From an uncultured Micrococcales bacterium (GTDB lineage: Bacteria > Actinomycetota > Actinomycetes > Actinomycetales > Microbacteriaceae), in assembly GCA_903880095.1 (NCBI GenBank), contig CAIRNX010000032.1, forward strand, positions 1-33,879: a stretch of DNA of 33,879 nt, given 5' to 3'. Under the pieces are notes generated by a model. It was not told the DNA's origin. It saw only the letters and a program-made list of their open reading frames with translations, and did no database searches. The number at the start of each line of letters is the position of its first letter. Position 1 is the first letter of the stretch. Position numbers and translations under genes: made by a program. This document shows, piece by piece, positions 7,321 through 18,536 of this stretch.

Positions 7321-7635
7321 TCATTTTGCGATGGTCGGTATTTTGCCGTCGCCGTAGGTTGCGGTTATCTCGCTAATAATCACCTGGTAGCCGTCGTACC
7401 AGTTTTGAACCTTGGCTTTTGCCTCGCGGTGGTCTTCGAAGCGGGCAAACTTTGTGATGGTTGCCATGTCTTTGAAGTAGTAGATGGAGTTCTTGGTTTC
7501 GCCATCGGCGCTCACCCAACGCTCAACGCCCACAAAACCGGGCAGGGTCAATGCATACTCGTCAATCGAGGCGTCGAGTCGATGAAACTCTTCGTCGTAG
7601 ATACCCGGCTTGAAGATGAACTGGGCAGCAAACAT
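7321..7635 (-). CDS. Small ABM-like (dimeric alpha/beta barrel) protein
   Basis: A 104-residue protein with the look of the antibiotic-biosynthesis-monooxygenase (ABM) fold: an opening strand FAAQFIFKPG, an acidic helix (EEFHRLDASIDEYALTLPGF), VERWVSADGETKNSIYYFKD, then a helix starting FARFEDHREAKAKVQNWY. Such proteins are ferredoxin-like dimers; some are monooxygenases or heme-degrading enzymes and many have no known reaction. No catalytic residue can be assigned. It starts two bases after the gatB stop and is the last gene of the gatCAB transcript, with no ribosome-binding site of its own that I can see. Position gives no clear functional link to tRNA amidation. Confidence 0.65.
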   Translation of the reverse strand: MFAAQFIFKPGIYDEEFHRLDASIDEYALTLPGFVGVERWVSADGETKNSIYYFKDMATITKFARFEDHREAKAKVQNWYDGYQVIISEITATYGDGKIPTIAK

Positions 7636-7637
7636 GT

Positions 7638-9140
7638 TTAGGCGTTTGCTCGTTCGATGATCAGTTCGCGAACGCGTCCGGCGTCAGCCTGACCCTTCAT
7701 TGCCTGCATCACTGCGCCGATAACGGCACCAGCCGCCTGAAGCTTGCCTTCGCGAATCTTTTCGAGCACGTCTGGCTGCTTGGCGAGGGCTTCGTCGATG
7801 GCGGCCTGAAGAGCACCGTCGTCAGAAACTACTTCGAGACCACGGTCGGCAACGATCTTGGCTGGGTTGCCAGCGCCTTCGAGCACGGCCTGCAAAACCT
7901 CGCGACCGATGCGGTCGTTGATCTTGCCAGACTCGACCAGGGTGGCGAGTTCGGCTACGTCCGCCGGTGTTATCGCCAGGTCAGCGACGTCCTTGCCTTC
8001 AGCGTTGGCTAGGCGAGCAATCTCGCCCGTCCACCACTTGCGAGCTGCCTGAGGTTTGGCGCCCTTGGCAACGGTCTCTTCAAGTTCGTCTAGGAGGCCA
8101 GAATTCACGACGTCGCGGAACTCCAGGTCGCTGAACTGCCACTCCCCCTGTAGGCGCTTGCGACGTTCGGCAGGCTTCTCTGGCAGGCTGGCCCGAATCT
8201 GCTCGATGAGCTCGTTCGAAGGCTGAACAGGCACTAGGTCAGGCTCAGGAAAGTATCGGTAGTCGTCGGCATCAGACTTTGGTCGCCCCGATGAGGTGAT
8301 GCCTCGGTCTTCGTGCCAATGGCGGGTTTCTTGAGTGATTGTGCCGCCATTGGCGATGATGTGCGCCTGACGTTGAATCTCATAGCGAACTGCACGCTCG
8401 ATTGATCGGAGCGAGTTGACGTTCTTGGTTTCGGTGCGAGTACCGAGCTTCTCTTGACCGTGTGGGCGAATCGAAACGTTTGCGTCGCAACGCACGTTTC
8501 CGCGCTCCATGCGGGCGTCTGAGACACCAAGGGCCTTGACGATCTCGCGGATGCTGCGCACGTAGGCAGCGGCAAGTTCAGGAGCCTCAGCGCCGGCGCC
8601 GTAGACAGGCTTGGTGACGATTTCGACCAGCGGAACACCGGCACGGTTGTAGTCGACTAGTGAGTACTCGGCACCCTGGATGCGCCCGGTATTACCACCG
8701 ACGTGAGTCAGCTTGCCGGCGTCTTCCTCCATGTGAGCGCGCTCGATGTCTACGGTGTAAACCGCACCGCTTGGCACCTCGATGTCGATGGTGCCTTCGA
8801 ATGCGATTGGTTCATCGTATTGCGAAGTCTGAAAATTCTTTGCAAGGTCTGGGTAGAAGTAGTTTTTGCGAGAGAAACGGCCGTTCGGGGCAATCTCGCA
8901 ACCGAGGGCAAGACCAATCGCGATGCTTGACTCAACAGCCTTGCGGTTAACTGCAGGCAGCGAACCAGGTAGACCAATGCAGATTGGGCAGACGTTGGTG
9001 TTTGGTTCGTCACCAAAGTCGTTGCGGCAACCGCAAAACATCTTGGTGTTGGTATTCAGCTCAACGTGAACCTCGAGTCCGATAACAACCTCAAACTTTT
9101 CGAGCGCCTGCTCGTAGTTCATTAGTTCTGCTTTAGCCAT
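7638..9140 (-). CDS. gatB: Asp-tRNA(Asn)/Glu-tRNA(Gln) amidotransferase subunit B
   Basis: GatB is the kinase/tRNA-binding subunit of the GatCAB complex, which phosphorylates mischarged Glu- or Asp-tRNA and converts it to Gln- or Asn-tRNA in the cytosol. The 500-residue length is normal. The N-terminal motif [14 protein letters not shown] is diagnostic. Zinc ligands Cys36, Cys38, Cys51 and Cys54 (MFCGC, VCPIC) are all present. [14 protein letters not shown] and the C-terminal YqeY-like tail with [18 protein letters not shown] are typical. It starts two bases after the gatA stop, so the order gatC-gatA-gatB is one operon. Confidence 0.98.
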   Translation of the reverse strand: MAKAELMNYEQALEKFEVVIGLEVHVELNTNTKMFCGCRNDFGDEPNTNVCPICIGLPGSLPAVNRKAVESSIAIGLALGCEIAPNGRFSRKNYFYPDLAKNFQTSQYDEPIAFEGTIDIEVPSGAVYTVDIERAHMEEDAGKLTHVGGNTGRIQGAEYSLVDYNRAGVPLVEIVTKPVYGAGAEAPELAAAYVRSIREIVKALGVSDARMERGNVRCDANVSIRPHGQEKLGTRTETKNVNSLRSIERAVRYEIQRQAHIIANGGTITQETRHWHEDRGITSSGRPKSDADDYRYFPEPDLVPVQPSNELIEQIRASLPEKPAERRKRLQGEWQFSDLEFRDVVNSGLLDELEETVAKGAKPQAARKWWTGEIARLANAEGKDVADLAITPADVAELATLVESGKINDRIGREVLQAVLEGAGNPAKIVADRGLEVVSDDGALQAAIDEALAKQPDVLEKIREGKLQAAGAVIGAVMQAMKGQADAGRVRELIIERANA

Positions 9141-9142
9141 GG

Positions 9143-10648
9143 TTACGCACCAGCCTTAACTTCTGGAGCGAAATCAATCATTCGCTTGCCCCAGACAGCT
9201 TCGTGCAACGCTTCTAGAGCAGCACCGATTGCATAGAGGCGCTTGTCTTCGCGTGCAGGAGCCAGAAGCTGAATGCCCGATGGCAGGTCGTCTTCGGTGG
9301 CAAGACCGTTAGGGATCGACATTCCAGGTGTGCCGGCAAGGTTGGCAGGAATCGTAGCGATGTCGTTTAGATACATCGCTAGAGGGTCTTCAAGCTTCTC
9401 GCCGAACTTGAACGCAGTGGTCGGTGCAGTTGGTGAAACTAGCACGTCGGCCTTCTCAAACGCAGCGTCGAAGTCGCGCTGAATCAGAGTGCGAACCTTC
9501 TGTGCCGAACCGTAGTAGGCGTCGTAGTAACCGCTCGAGAGGGCATAGGTGCCGAGAATGATTCGACGCTTAACTTCCGGGCCAAAGCCTGCCTCACGGG
9601 TAGCTGCCATCACGCGTTCGATGGTTGGGTTGCCCTCGGGCGTAACTCGCATACCGAAGCGAACGCTGTCGAACTTTGCGAGGTTGCTTGAAGCTTCGGC
9701 AGGCAGAATCAGGTAGTAAGCCGCAATTGCGTACTCGAACGATGGGCACGAAACCTCGACGATTTCGGCGCCAGCCTTCACCATTAGCTCGAGGCTCTCG
9801 TTGAAACGAGCCTTGACGCCCGGCTGGAAGCCTTCGCCGTTTAGCTCCTTGATAACACCAACACGGACGCCCTTGAGCGAACCGCTCTTGGCCGCCTCAG
9901 CCATCGAGCCAAGAGATTCTGGTAGCGAGGTTGAGTCGTGCTTGTCGTAGCCGCTGATTACGTCACTTAGAAGAGCCGCGTCTAGAACGTTGCGGCTGAC
10001 TGGGCCGATCTGGTCAAGCGACGAAGCCAGAGCGATTAGACCGTAACGAGAGACAGCGCCATAGGTTGGCTTGGTGCCAACCGTGCCGGTGACCGCTGCC
10101 GGGAAGCGAATCGAACCACCGGTATCAGAACCGATGGCGACCGGAGCCAAGAAACCTGCGACAGCCGATGACGAACCGCCACCAGAACCGCCAGGGATTC
10201 GGCCGGTGTCCCAAGGGTTCTTGCTCGGGCCGTAGGCCGAGAATTCGGTTGATGAGCCCATTGCGAACTCGTCCAAGTTAGTTTTGCCAAGAATTGGCAT
10301 CATTTCTTCGCGAAGAAGTTTGACCACGGTTGCGTCGTACTGAGGAATCCAGCCTTCGAGAATCTTCGAACCAGCGGTGGTTGGCGCATCGGTGGTGGTT
10401 AGGTTGTCTTTCACGGCAATCGGCAACCCGGCAAGCATTGGCAGCTTTTCGCCAGCAGCTCGCTTTCGGTCAACCTCAACAGCGGTTGCAAGAGCCTCTT
10501 TGGCGTTCACGTGCAGGTAAGAGTTGAGAACCGGGTTTAGCTTTTCGATGCGGTCAAGAAAAGCATGAGTCAGTTCAACCGAGGTGATTTCACCCGACTG
10601 AAGCAGCTCGACAAGCTCGCTTGCGTTCTTTTTCACTAGCTCGCTCAT
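9143..10648 (-). CDS. gatA: Asp-tRNA(Asn)/Glu-tRNA(Gln) amidotransferase subunit A
   Basis: GatA is the glutaminase subunit that releases ammonia from glutamine and passes it to GatB. The 501-residue protein has the amidase signature with its Ser-cisSer-Lys triad: Lys80 in LPIAVKDNL, Ser155 in [13 protein letters not shown] and Ser179 in [13 protein letters not shown]. The ATG at 10648 has a GAGGAG ribosome-binding site five bases upstream. The gene begins two bases beyond the gatC stop. Confidence 0.98.
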   Translation of the reverse strand: MSELVKKNASELVELLQSGEITSVELTHAFLDRIEKLNPVLNSYLHVNAKEALATAVEVDRKRAAGEKLPMLAGLPIAVKDNLTTTDAPTTAGSKILEGWIPQYDATVVKLLREEMMPILGKTNLDEFAMGSSTEFSAYGPSKNPWDTGRIPGGSGGGSSSAVAGFLAPVAIGSDTGGSIRFPAAVTGTVGTKPTYGAVSRYGLIALASSLDQIGPVSRNVLDAALLSDVISGYDKHDSTSLPESLGSMAEAAKSGSLKGVRVGVIKELNGEGFQPGVKARFNESLELMVKAGAEIVEVSCPSFEYAIAAYYLILPAEASSNLAKFDSVRFGMRVTPEGNPTIERVMAATREAGFGPEVKRRIILGTYALSSGYYDAYYGSAQKVRTLIQRDFDAAFEKADVLVSPTAPTTAFKFGEKLEDPLAMYLNDIATIPANLAGTPGMSIPNGLATEDDLPSGIQLLAPAREDKRLYAIGAALEALHEAVWGKRMIDFAPEVKAGA

Positions 10649-10650
10649 GT

Positions 10651-10947
10651 TTACTCCTCATCCAAAATTGCGGCGACGCGGAATCGTCCTTGGTCGCTGT
10701 CAGCAGCACCCGAGAGGGCTTGTTCCTGAGTCAGCGAAGGCTCAACTAGGTCTTCGCGAAAAACGTTTGCCATCGGTATCGGGTGGCTGGTTGCCGGCAC
10801 ATCTCCCGCGACAGCAGAGTTCACCGTGGCAACCGACTCGACGATCAGGCTCAATTGTTCGGCAAAGCGATCAACTTCGGCATCGGTCACTTGGATGCGT
10901 GCGAGGCTAGCCAAGTGGCGAACCAAATCGGGGGTCAATTCAGACAT
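10651..10947 (-). CDS. gatC: Asp-tRNA(Asn)/Glu-tRNA(Gln) amidotransferase subunit C
   Basis: GatC is the small belt-like subunit that holds GatA and GatB together. The 98-residue protein has the family pattern: [22 protein letters not shown] near the start, [14 protein letters not shown] in the middle and [19 protein letters not shown] near the end. The start chosen is the ATG at 10947 (MSELTPDLV), which has AGGAAG eight bases upstream; a longer frame from 10986 adds 13 residues unlike any GatC. It is first in the gatCAB operon and diverges from the DivIVA-like gene. Confidence 0.95.
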   Translation of the reverse strand: MSELTPDLVRHLASLARIQVTDAEVDRFAEQLSLIVESVATVNSAVAGDVPATSHPIPMANVFREDLVEPSLTQEQALSGAADSDQGRFRVAAILDEE

Positions 10948-10985
10948 GAATGGGCTTCCTAAAGCGTTACAGAGGCAATTCATCA

Positions 10986-10991
10986 AGTCTA
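10986..10991 (-). promoter_or_regulatory. Probable -10 box (TAGACT) for gatCAB
   Basis: On the minus strand TAGACT lies 38 bases upstream of the gatC start, which would leave a leader of about 30 bases including the AGGAAG site. No clear -35 hexamer. The call rests on the match to TANNNT and its position in the divergent gap. Confidence 0.35.
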
Positions 10992-11031
10992 ACGAAATAA
11001 CTACCCCCTGATGATTTCAGGGTAAAACCGC

Positions 11032-11037
11032 TAAGAT
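11032..11037 (+). promoter_or_regulatory. Probable -10 box (TAAGAT) for the first DivIVA-like gene
   Basis: TAAGAT lies 53 bases upstream of the TTG at 11091, giving a leader of about 45 bases that contains the AAGGAG site. It faces away from the gatC promoter within the 143-base divergent gap. No convincing -35 hexamer. Confidence 0.35.
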
Positions 11038-11090
11038 TGAGGCTTCGGAAACTTTCTGAAAGCCGAAACAAAAACCAACAAGGAGCAACG

Positions 11091-12134
11091 TTGGAAGACG
11101 AGAACTTTTCACTCGAAATGCGTGGCTACAAGCGCGACGAAGTCGATCGTGTACTAGCCGAACTTCGTGCCGAGCTCGACCACGTCCGTGACTACAACTA
11201 CACCGCTTCTGCCGAAGCCGAGCAGCTCAAGGCTGAACTCGAAACACTCAAGCGCAAGAAGTCAACCGCTCCTGGCTACGCCGAGTTGGGTGCTCAGTTT
11301 GAGCAGACCCTACGTCTAGCTGAAGACCAAGCCAAAAAGCTCGTCCTAGACGCTGGCCAAGACGCGATTCGTGTTCGCGAAACCGCCAAGGCCGAGTCTG
11401 AGCAGCTAACCCGCAAGGCTCAGCAGAAGGCCGACCAGCTAATCCAGGAGGCCGAAGCCCGCCTGGCCGAGTCGAAGCTCGAGGCCGAACGACTCAGCAC
11501 CGAGATCTTGAACACCGCCAAGAACCGCGAGGCAGAGGCCGCAGAAAAGATCGGCACCGCTCAGCGCGAGGCCGGTGCAATCAAGTCTGAGGGCGAACGC
11601 TACGCAGCGGAACTTCGCGCTCAGGTTCACCGCGAAACCGAGGAAGCTCGCGCACTAGCGACCGAGCTGAGCCAGCGCACCGCTCAGGCGCGCGTCGAAC
11701 TTGAAGCAGAGCTAAAGACCAAGCGAGATGAAGCCGAGCAAGAGGGTCTTCGCATGTACCAAGCTGCTGTTGCTCAGGCCCAGCAGATTAGCGATGAGGC
11801 TAACGCCAACTTCACCGACGCCTCGAACCGCGCATCTGAGCTTCTAACCGAGGCCGACCGCATTTCTCGCGAAGCCCAGATTCAGGCAAACAACTTGCTT
11901 GAAGAATCGCAGCGCACCGCTACCAACCTGATCAACCAGTCGCGTCGTCGCGCCGAAATGCTCAGCCGCAAGGCAGAGACACTCGCCAACAGTGCTATTC
12001 GCGACAGCGAAGAGCGCCTAGTCAAGATGAAGGCAGAACGAGCCGAAATTGACGAGTTCCTCACCTCGATGAAGTCGCTCATGTCGACCGAAAGCATGGT
12101 TGCTGCCGACGAAAACTCGGCTAGCGAAAAGTAG
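11091..12134 (+). CDS. DivIVA-like coiled-coil protein (first paralogue)
   Basis: A 347-residue cytoplasmic protein. Residues 5-30 hold a short DivIVA-type N-terminal motif (SLEMRGYKRDEVDRVL); the rest is almost unbroken Ala/Glu/Arg/Lys-rich coiled coil. Actinobacterial relatives (DivIVA/Wag31, Scy, FilP-type) organise poles, division sites or polar growth. The start is TTG 11091: AAGGAG sits five bases upstream, and the frame upstream to 11037 has no ribosome-binding site and is unlike the family. A terminator follows. The protein resembles the one at 25251 along its whole length, including a shared P-x-YA-x-x-GA...L-x-x-AEDQA segment after the first coil. Whether either is the main DivIVA of the cell cannot be decided here. 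Confidence 0.82.
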   Translation: MEDENFSLEMRGYKRDEVDRVLAELRAELDHVRDYNYTASAEAEQLKAELETLKRKKSTAPGYAELGAQFEQTLRLAEDQAKKLVLDAGQDAIRVRETAKAESEQLTRKAQQKADQLIQEAEARLAESKLEAERLSTEILNTAKNREAEAAEKIGTAQREAGAIKSEGERYAAELRAQVHRETEEARALATELSQRTAQARVELEAELKTKRDEAEQEGLRMYQAAVAQAQQISDEANANFTDASNRASELLTEADRISREAQIQANNLLEESQRTATNLINQSRRRAEMLSRKAETLANSAIRDSEERLVKMKAERAEIDEFLTSMKSLMSTESMVAADENSASEK

Positions 12135-12142
12135 TCCAAAAG

Positions 12143-12175
12143 AAAATGGCCTCCGATTTTTCGGGGGCCATTTTT
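12143..12175. terminator. Bidirectional terminator between the DivIVA-like gene and ligA
   Basis: AAAATGGCCTCCGA pairs with TCGGGGGCCATTTT over fourteen base pairs with one G-T pair and a four-T loop. A-rich and T-rich flanks allow it to work in both directions for these convergent genes. Confidence 0.9.
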
Positions 12176-12177
12176 GT

Positions 12178-15314
<3,137 letters not shown>

Positions 15315-15316
15315 AA

Positions 15317-16426
15317 CTAGATTTTACGCGCGGTTGCGACAACTTTCGGCAGCGCTTCTGCCAGCGCTTTGACATCTTCGGCTGTGGTTTGCGGGCCAAA
15401 CGAGATTCGGAGTGCGCTAGAAGCATCAGCCTCGCTGAAACCCATGGCGATCAGCACGTGTGACGCTCTCGCGACCCCCGCGGTGCAGGCGGAACCGTTA
15501 GACACTGAAATTTCTGCCTGGTCGAGTAAAAACAACATGGACTCCCCCGAAGCACCTTCGAAGGTGAACGAGAGGATGTTTGGTACTCCGGGAGCGTTAC
15601 CCCTGGTCAGTTTGCCAAGCGGTGAAATCAGTTGCACGGCGAGTTCCTCTAGAGCTACGAAGTCTGGCTGCGGGGTCTCTGCGGCGGTGGCGAACGCGGT
15701 GGCACCGGCGGCGTTCATCGTTCCCGCCCTAATTGACCGCTCTTGACCTCCGCCGTGAAAGAGCGGTACTAACTCGGTTGCTCGAGAAACTATTAGTGCA
15801 CCAACACCCACGGGTCCACCAAGTTTGTGCGCGGCTAGTGCCATGGTGGCAAGCCCTGATGCTGCGAAGTTGGTTTCGGTGTGGCCGAAGGCGGCGACAC
15901 CGTCTGAGTGAACTGGAACGCCATACTGGGCTGCGAGCGCGGCCACCTCGGCGATAGGCGTGATCACACCCGTCTCGTTGTTGACCCACATCAGCGCCAC
16001 AAATGCCGTTTCTCGGTGACGTTTTTCAAGAACTCTCGAGAGTTCGTCCAGGTCGATTACGCCTTCGTCGGTCATCGAGAGCCAGTGGACTTCTGCACCT
16101 TGTTTTTCGAGATGCTCCACGGCATCTAACACTGCGTGGTGCTCGGCTGCCGAGGTGATGATCAGATTTCCATCGCGCTTGGCGAACAAACCCTTAATGC
16201 CTAGATTGTTTGATTCGGTGCCCCCGGAGGTGAAGATAACCTCGTTGCGATCGCAACCGACAACCGCCGCAATTCGTTCACGAGCCTCTTCAAGCATCGC
16301 TCTCGCAGCTTGACCTGCCGAGTGAATTGCCGACGGGTTACCAACCAGTTGCAACGCATCGGTGTACGCAGCAAGCACCTCTGGCCGTAGCGGCGAGGTT
16401 GCGGCGTGGTCTAGGTAAACGGTCAC
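15317..16426 (-). CDS. Cysteine desulfurase (NifS/IscS family)
   Basis: A PLP enzyme that takes sulfur from cysteine as an enzyme-bound persulfide for Fe-S clusters or tRNA thiolation. The 369-residue protein starts MTVYLDHAATSPLRPEV as in IscS/NifS. Asp175 (VHSDGVAAF) and Lys201 (AAHKLGGPVGVGA) bind PLP. The persulfide cysteine is Cys314 in SNGSACTAGVARAS, in the short-loop context of group I enzymes. The start is GTG 16426; a TAGGCT box ends six bases upstream. The mnmA gene follows after two bases, so tRNA thiolation is a likely use. I leave the symbol empty because iscS and nifS cannot be separated here. Confidence 0.95.
   Translation of the reverse strand: MTVYLDHAATSPLRPEVLAAYTDALQLVGNPSAIHSAGQAARAMLEEARERIAAVVGCDRNEVIFTSGGTESNNLGIKGLFAKRDGNLIITSAAEHHAVLDAVEHLEKQGAEVHWLSMTDEGVIDLDELSRVLEKRHRETAFVALMWVNNETGVITPIAEVAALAAQYGVPVHSDGVAAFGHTETNFAASGLATMALAAHKLGGPVGVGALIVSRATELVPLFHGGGQERSIRAGTMNAAGATAFATAAETPQPDFVALEELAVQLISPLGKLTRGNAPGVPNILSFTFEGASGESMLFLLDQAEISVSNGSACTAGVARASHVLIAMGFSEADASSALRISFGPQTTAEDVKALAEALPKVVATARKI
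15321..15326 (-). promoter_or_regulatory. -10 box (TAAAAT) of a leaderless promoter for mnmA
   Basis: TAAAAT on the minus strand is followed by six bases and the mnmA ATG. It lies inside the last codons of the desulfurase gene. No -35 hexamer or ribosome-binding site is evident. Confidence 0.5.
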
Positions 16427-16432
16427 CCTTCA

Positions 16433-16438
16433 AGCCTA
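16433..16438 (-). promoter_or_regulatory. -10 box (TAGGCT) of a leaderless promoter for the desulfurase gene
   Basis: TAGGCT on the minus strand is followed by six bases and then the GTG at 16426. It lies in the same 40-base gap as the divergent glgX promoter. Confidence 0.45.
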
Positions 16439-16454
16439 ATCAGCAGGCGCTAGT

Positions 16455-16460
16455 TAGACT
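16455..16460 (+). promoter_or_regulatory. -10 box (TAGACT) of a leaderless promoter for glgX
   Basis: TAGACT is followed by six bases and then the glgX ATG at 16467. Its expected -35 position (about 16432-16437) falls on the -10 box of the divergent desulfurase promoter. Confidence 0.5.
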
Positions 16461-16466
16461 TACCGA

Positions 16467-18509
16467 ATGACTTCTGCAGATTCACGCCAGCCTTTGGGGC
16501 TTGGAGTCGACCCAGAAGCAAACCGAGTGAGCGTTTACTCCGCAACCGCCGAATCAATTGATTTCGTGATTCTTGATCAAAACGAACCGTCTACCGAGCT
16601 TGCTCGCATTGCCCTCAATCGAGAGGGTGACGTTTGGAGCGCGACCGACTCGCGAATCGTCACCGGCGTGCACTATGCATTCAGAGCTGCCGGCCCTGAA
16701 GGCCCTCGCCACGGATTCAACCCAACCATCGATTTGATTGACCCTTATGCCACCGGTGTCGTTCGAGAAGGCCCTCGAGACTTTCACTGCGTAGCCATAG
16801 ACCGCAGTTTCGACTGGCAGGGCGTTGATAAACCAGCGACACCTTTGGCAGAGACAATCATCTACGAAGCTCATGCCCGCGGCCTGACTCGAAGCAACGC
16901 CTCGTTGCCCGATGAGCTTCGCGGAACGTACGCCGCACTAGGGCACGAATCCACGATTGCGCACCTAAAAAAGATTGGCATTACCGCAGTTGAGTTGCTG
17001 CCGATTCAGGCAATCATCTCTGAACCGAGACTCATCAACATGGGTCTAATCAACTACTGGGGCTACAACACCATCAACTTCTTCACTCCCCACCACAGAT
17101 ACGCAACGCCTGGCGCAATCGCAGCCGGCCCAGATGCGATCGCTCGTGAACTCAAAACGGCTATTCGCGAGTTGCACCGCGCGGGCATCGAAGTGATCAT
17201 GGACGTCGTCTACAACCACAGCGCTGAGGGTGGCTACCTAGGGCTCACACATTCATACCGAGGCATCGACAACTCGAGCTACTACCGCATGGACGACGCT
17301 GGCAATTATCACGACACAACCGGTTGCGGTAACTCGTTCAACTTCGCAAACCCTTGGGTGGTCAAGATGACCATGGACTCGCTTCGCTACTGGACGACCG
17401 AATACCAAATCGACGGTTTCCGCTTCGACCTGGCCACGACTCTCGCGCGCGATGCCGGCAACCAGTACGACCCAAACCACCCGCTGCTGCAACAACTAGC
17501 CAGCGACCCTGTGCTTGCCGAGAGCAAGCTGATCATGGAACCTTGGGACGTCGGCCTTGGCGGATGGCAGACCGGCAACTTCCCTGACCCCTTCAGCGAA
17601 TGGAACGACCGCTACCGCGACTCGGTTAGACGCTTTTGGCTCACCGACATTTCTTCGGCACGCGACAGCGGCACTCACCACAACGGTGTTGCCGACTTGG
17701 CAACACGGCTCGCCGGTTCGAAAGACATCGTCCACGGCCCGCTTGGAACCCTCGGCACCGTCAACTTCATCACCGCTCACGACGGGTTCAACCTGCACGA
17801 CCTGGTCAGCTACAACGTGAAGCACAATCAGGCCAACGGCGAATCAAATCGCGATGGCAACAACAACAACTTCTCGTTCAACCACGGCGAAGAAGGCAAC
17901 ACCAGCGATCACGAGGTGAACGCGAGTCGCCAAAAGGCGGAGCGCAACCTGCTAGCGACCCTGATGTTCTCGGCGGGTGTGCCCATGTTTACCGCTGGCG
18001 ACGAACGCGGAAAAACTCAGAAGGGCAACAACAACGCCTACTGCCAAGACAATATTCTTTCTTGGCTCAACTGGGAGCTAACAGCTGCCGATAGAGATCT
18101 TGAAGACACGTTTGCGCTGATTGCTTCGATTCGCAAGGCAAATCCCTCACTTCGTAGCCCAAACTTCGGAAACTTTGATGAGCCGATTCCTGGCAGCGAC
18201 ATGATCAAGTGGTACAACGCAGACGGCGAGATCATGCCAGCCGAGCAGTGGGACAACCCCGAAAACCGAACGTTGGTGCGCCTTGCCGTGAACCTTGACC
18301 AAGAGGGGCGCAAAAACGTAACTCTCATGGTCATTCACGGAGCTGAACGTGAGATTTCGATCAGCCTGCCTGAGTCTGAATACCTCACCGAGTACGAACT
18401 GCTCTGGAACAGCGAGCTTTCAGGACCCGATCAACCGTTGAAATCGTTCAAGCCCAACGACAAGGTGACGGTATCCGACTCGGCAATTTTGGTTTTTAGC
18501 GCCAAGTAA
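16467..18509 (+). CDS. glgX: Glycogen debranching enzyme (isoamylase type)
   Basis: GlgX hydrolyses alpha-1,6 branch points of glycogen in the cytosol. The 680-residue protein has an N-terminal CBM48-like beta domain (residues about 5-110), then a GH13 barrel. LINYWGYNTINFFTPHHRYA is typical of the debranching group. The catalytic nucleophile is Asp321 (GFRFDLATTL), the acid/base Glu358 (LIMEPWDVG) and the transition-state Asp439 (ITAHDGFNLHDLVSYN). GlgX and TreX are close; the glgE/glgB context favours glucan turnover. It is the first gene of glgX-glgE-glgB. The ATG has no ribosome-binding site but a well-placed -10 box. Confidence 0.96.
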   Translation: MTSADSRQPLGLGVDPEANRVSVYSATAESIDFVILDQNEPSTELARIALNREGDVWSATDSRIVTGVHYAFRAAGPEGPRHGFNPTIDLIDPYATGVVREGPRDFHCVAIDRSFDWQGVDKPATPLAETIIYEAHARGLTRSNASLPDELRGTYAALGHESTIAHLKKIGITAVELLPIQAIISEPRLINMGLINYWGYNTINFFTPHHRYATPGAIAAGPDAIARELKTAIRELHRAGIEVIMDVVYNHSAEGGYLGLTHSYRGIDNSSYYRMDDAGNYHDTTGCGNSFNFANPWVVKMTMDSLRYWTTEYQIDGFRFDLATTLARDAGNQYDPNHPLLQQLASDPVLAESKLIMEPWDVGLGGWQTGNFPDPFSEWNDRYRDSVRRFWLTDISSARDSGTHHNGVADLATRLAGSKDIVHGPLGTLGTVNFITAHDGFNLHDLVSYNVKHNQANGESNRDGNNNNFSFNHGEEGNTSDHEVNASRQKAERNLLATLMFSAGVPMFTAGDERGKTQKGNNNAYCQDNILSWLNWELTAADRDLEDTFALIASIRKANPSLRSPNFGNFDEPIPGSDMIKWYNADGEIMPAEQWDNPENRTLVRLAVNLDQEGRKNVTLMVIHGAEREISISLPESEYLTEYELLWNSELSGPDQPLKSFKPNDKVTVSDSAILVFSAK

Positions 18510-18524
18510 AGGCCTAATTCTCGC

Positions 18525-18530
18525 TAAGTT
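18525..18530 (+). promoter_or_regulatory. -10 box (TAAGTT) of a leaderless promoter for glgE
   Basis: TAAGTT is followed by six bases (TGAGAG) and the ATG at 18537, in a 27-base gap after glgX. The GAG in the gap is too close to the ATG to act as a normal ribosome-binding site. Confidence 0.42.
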
Positions 18531-18536
18531 TGAGAG

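Noticed and set aside
10948-10986. Longer gatC starting at 10986
   Set aside because: The extra 13 residues do not resemble GatC, and AGGAAG is placed for the ATG at 10947.
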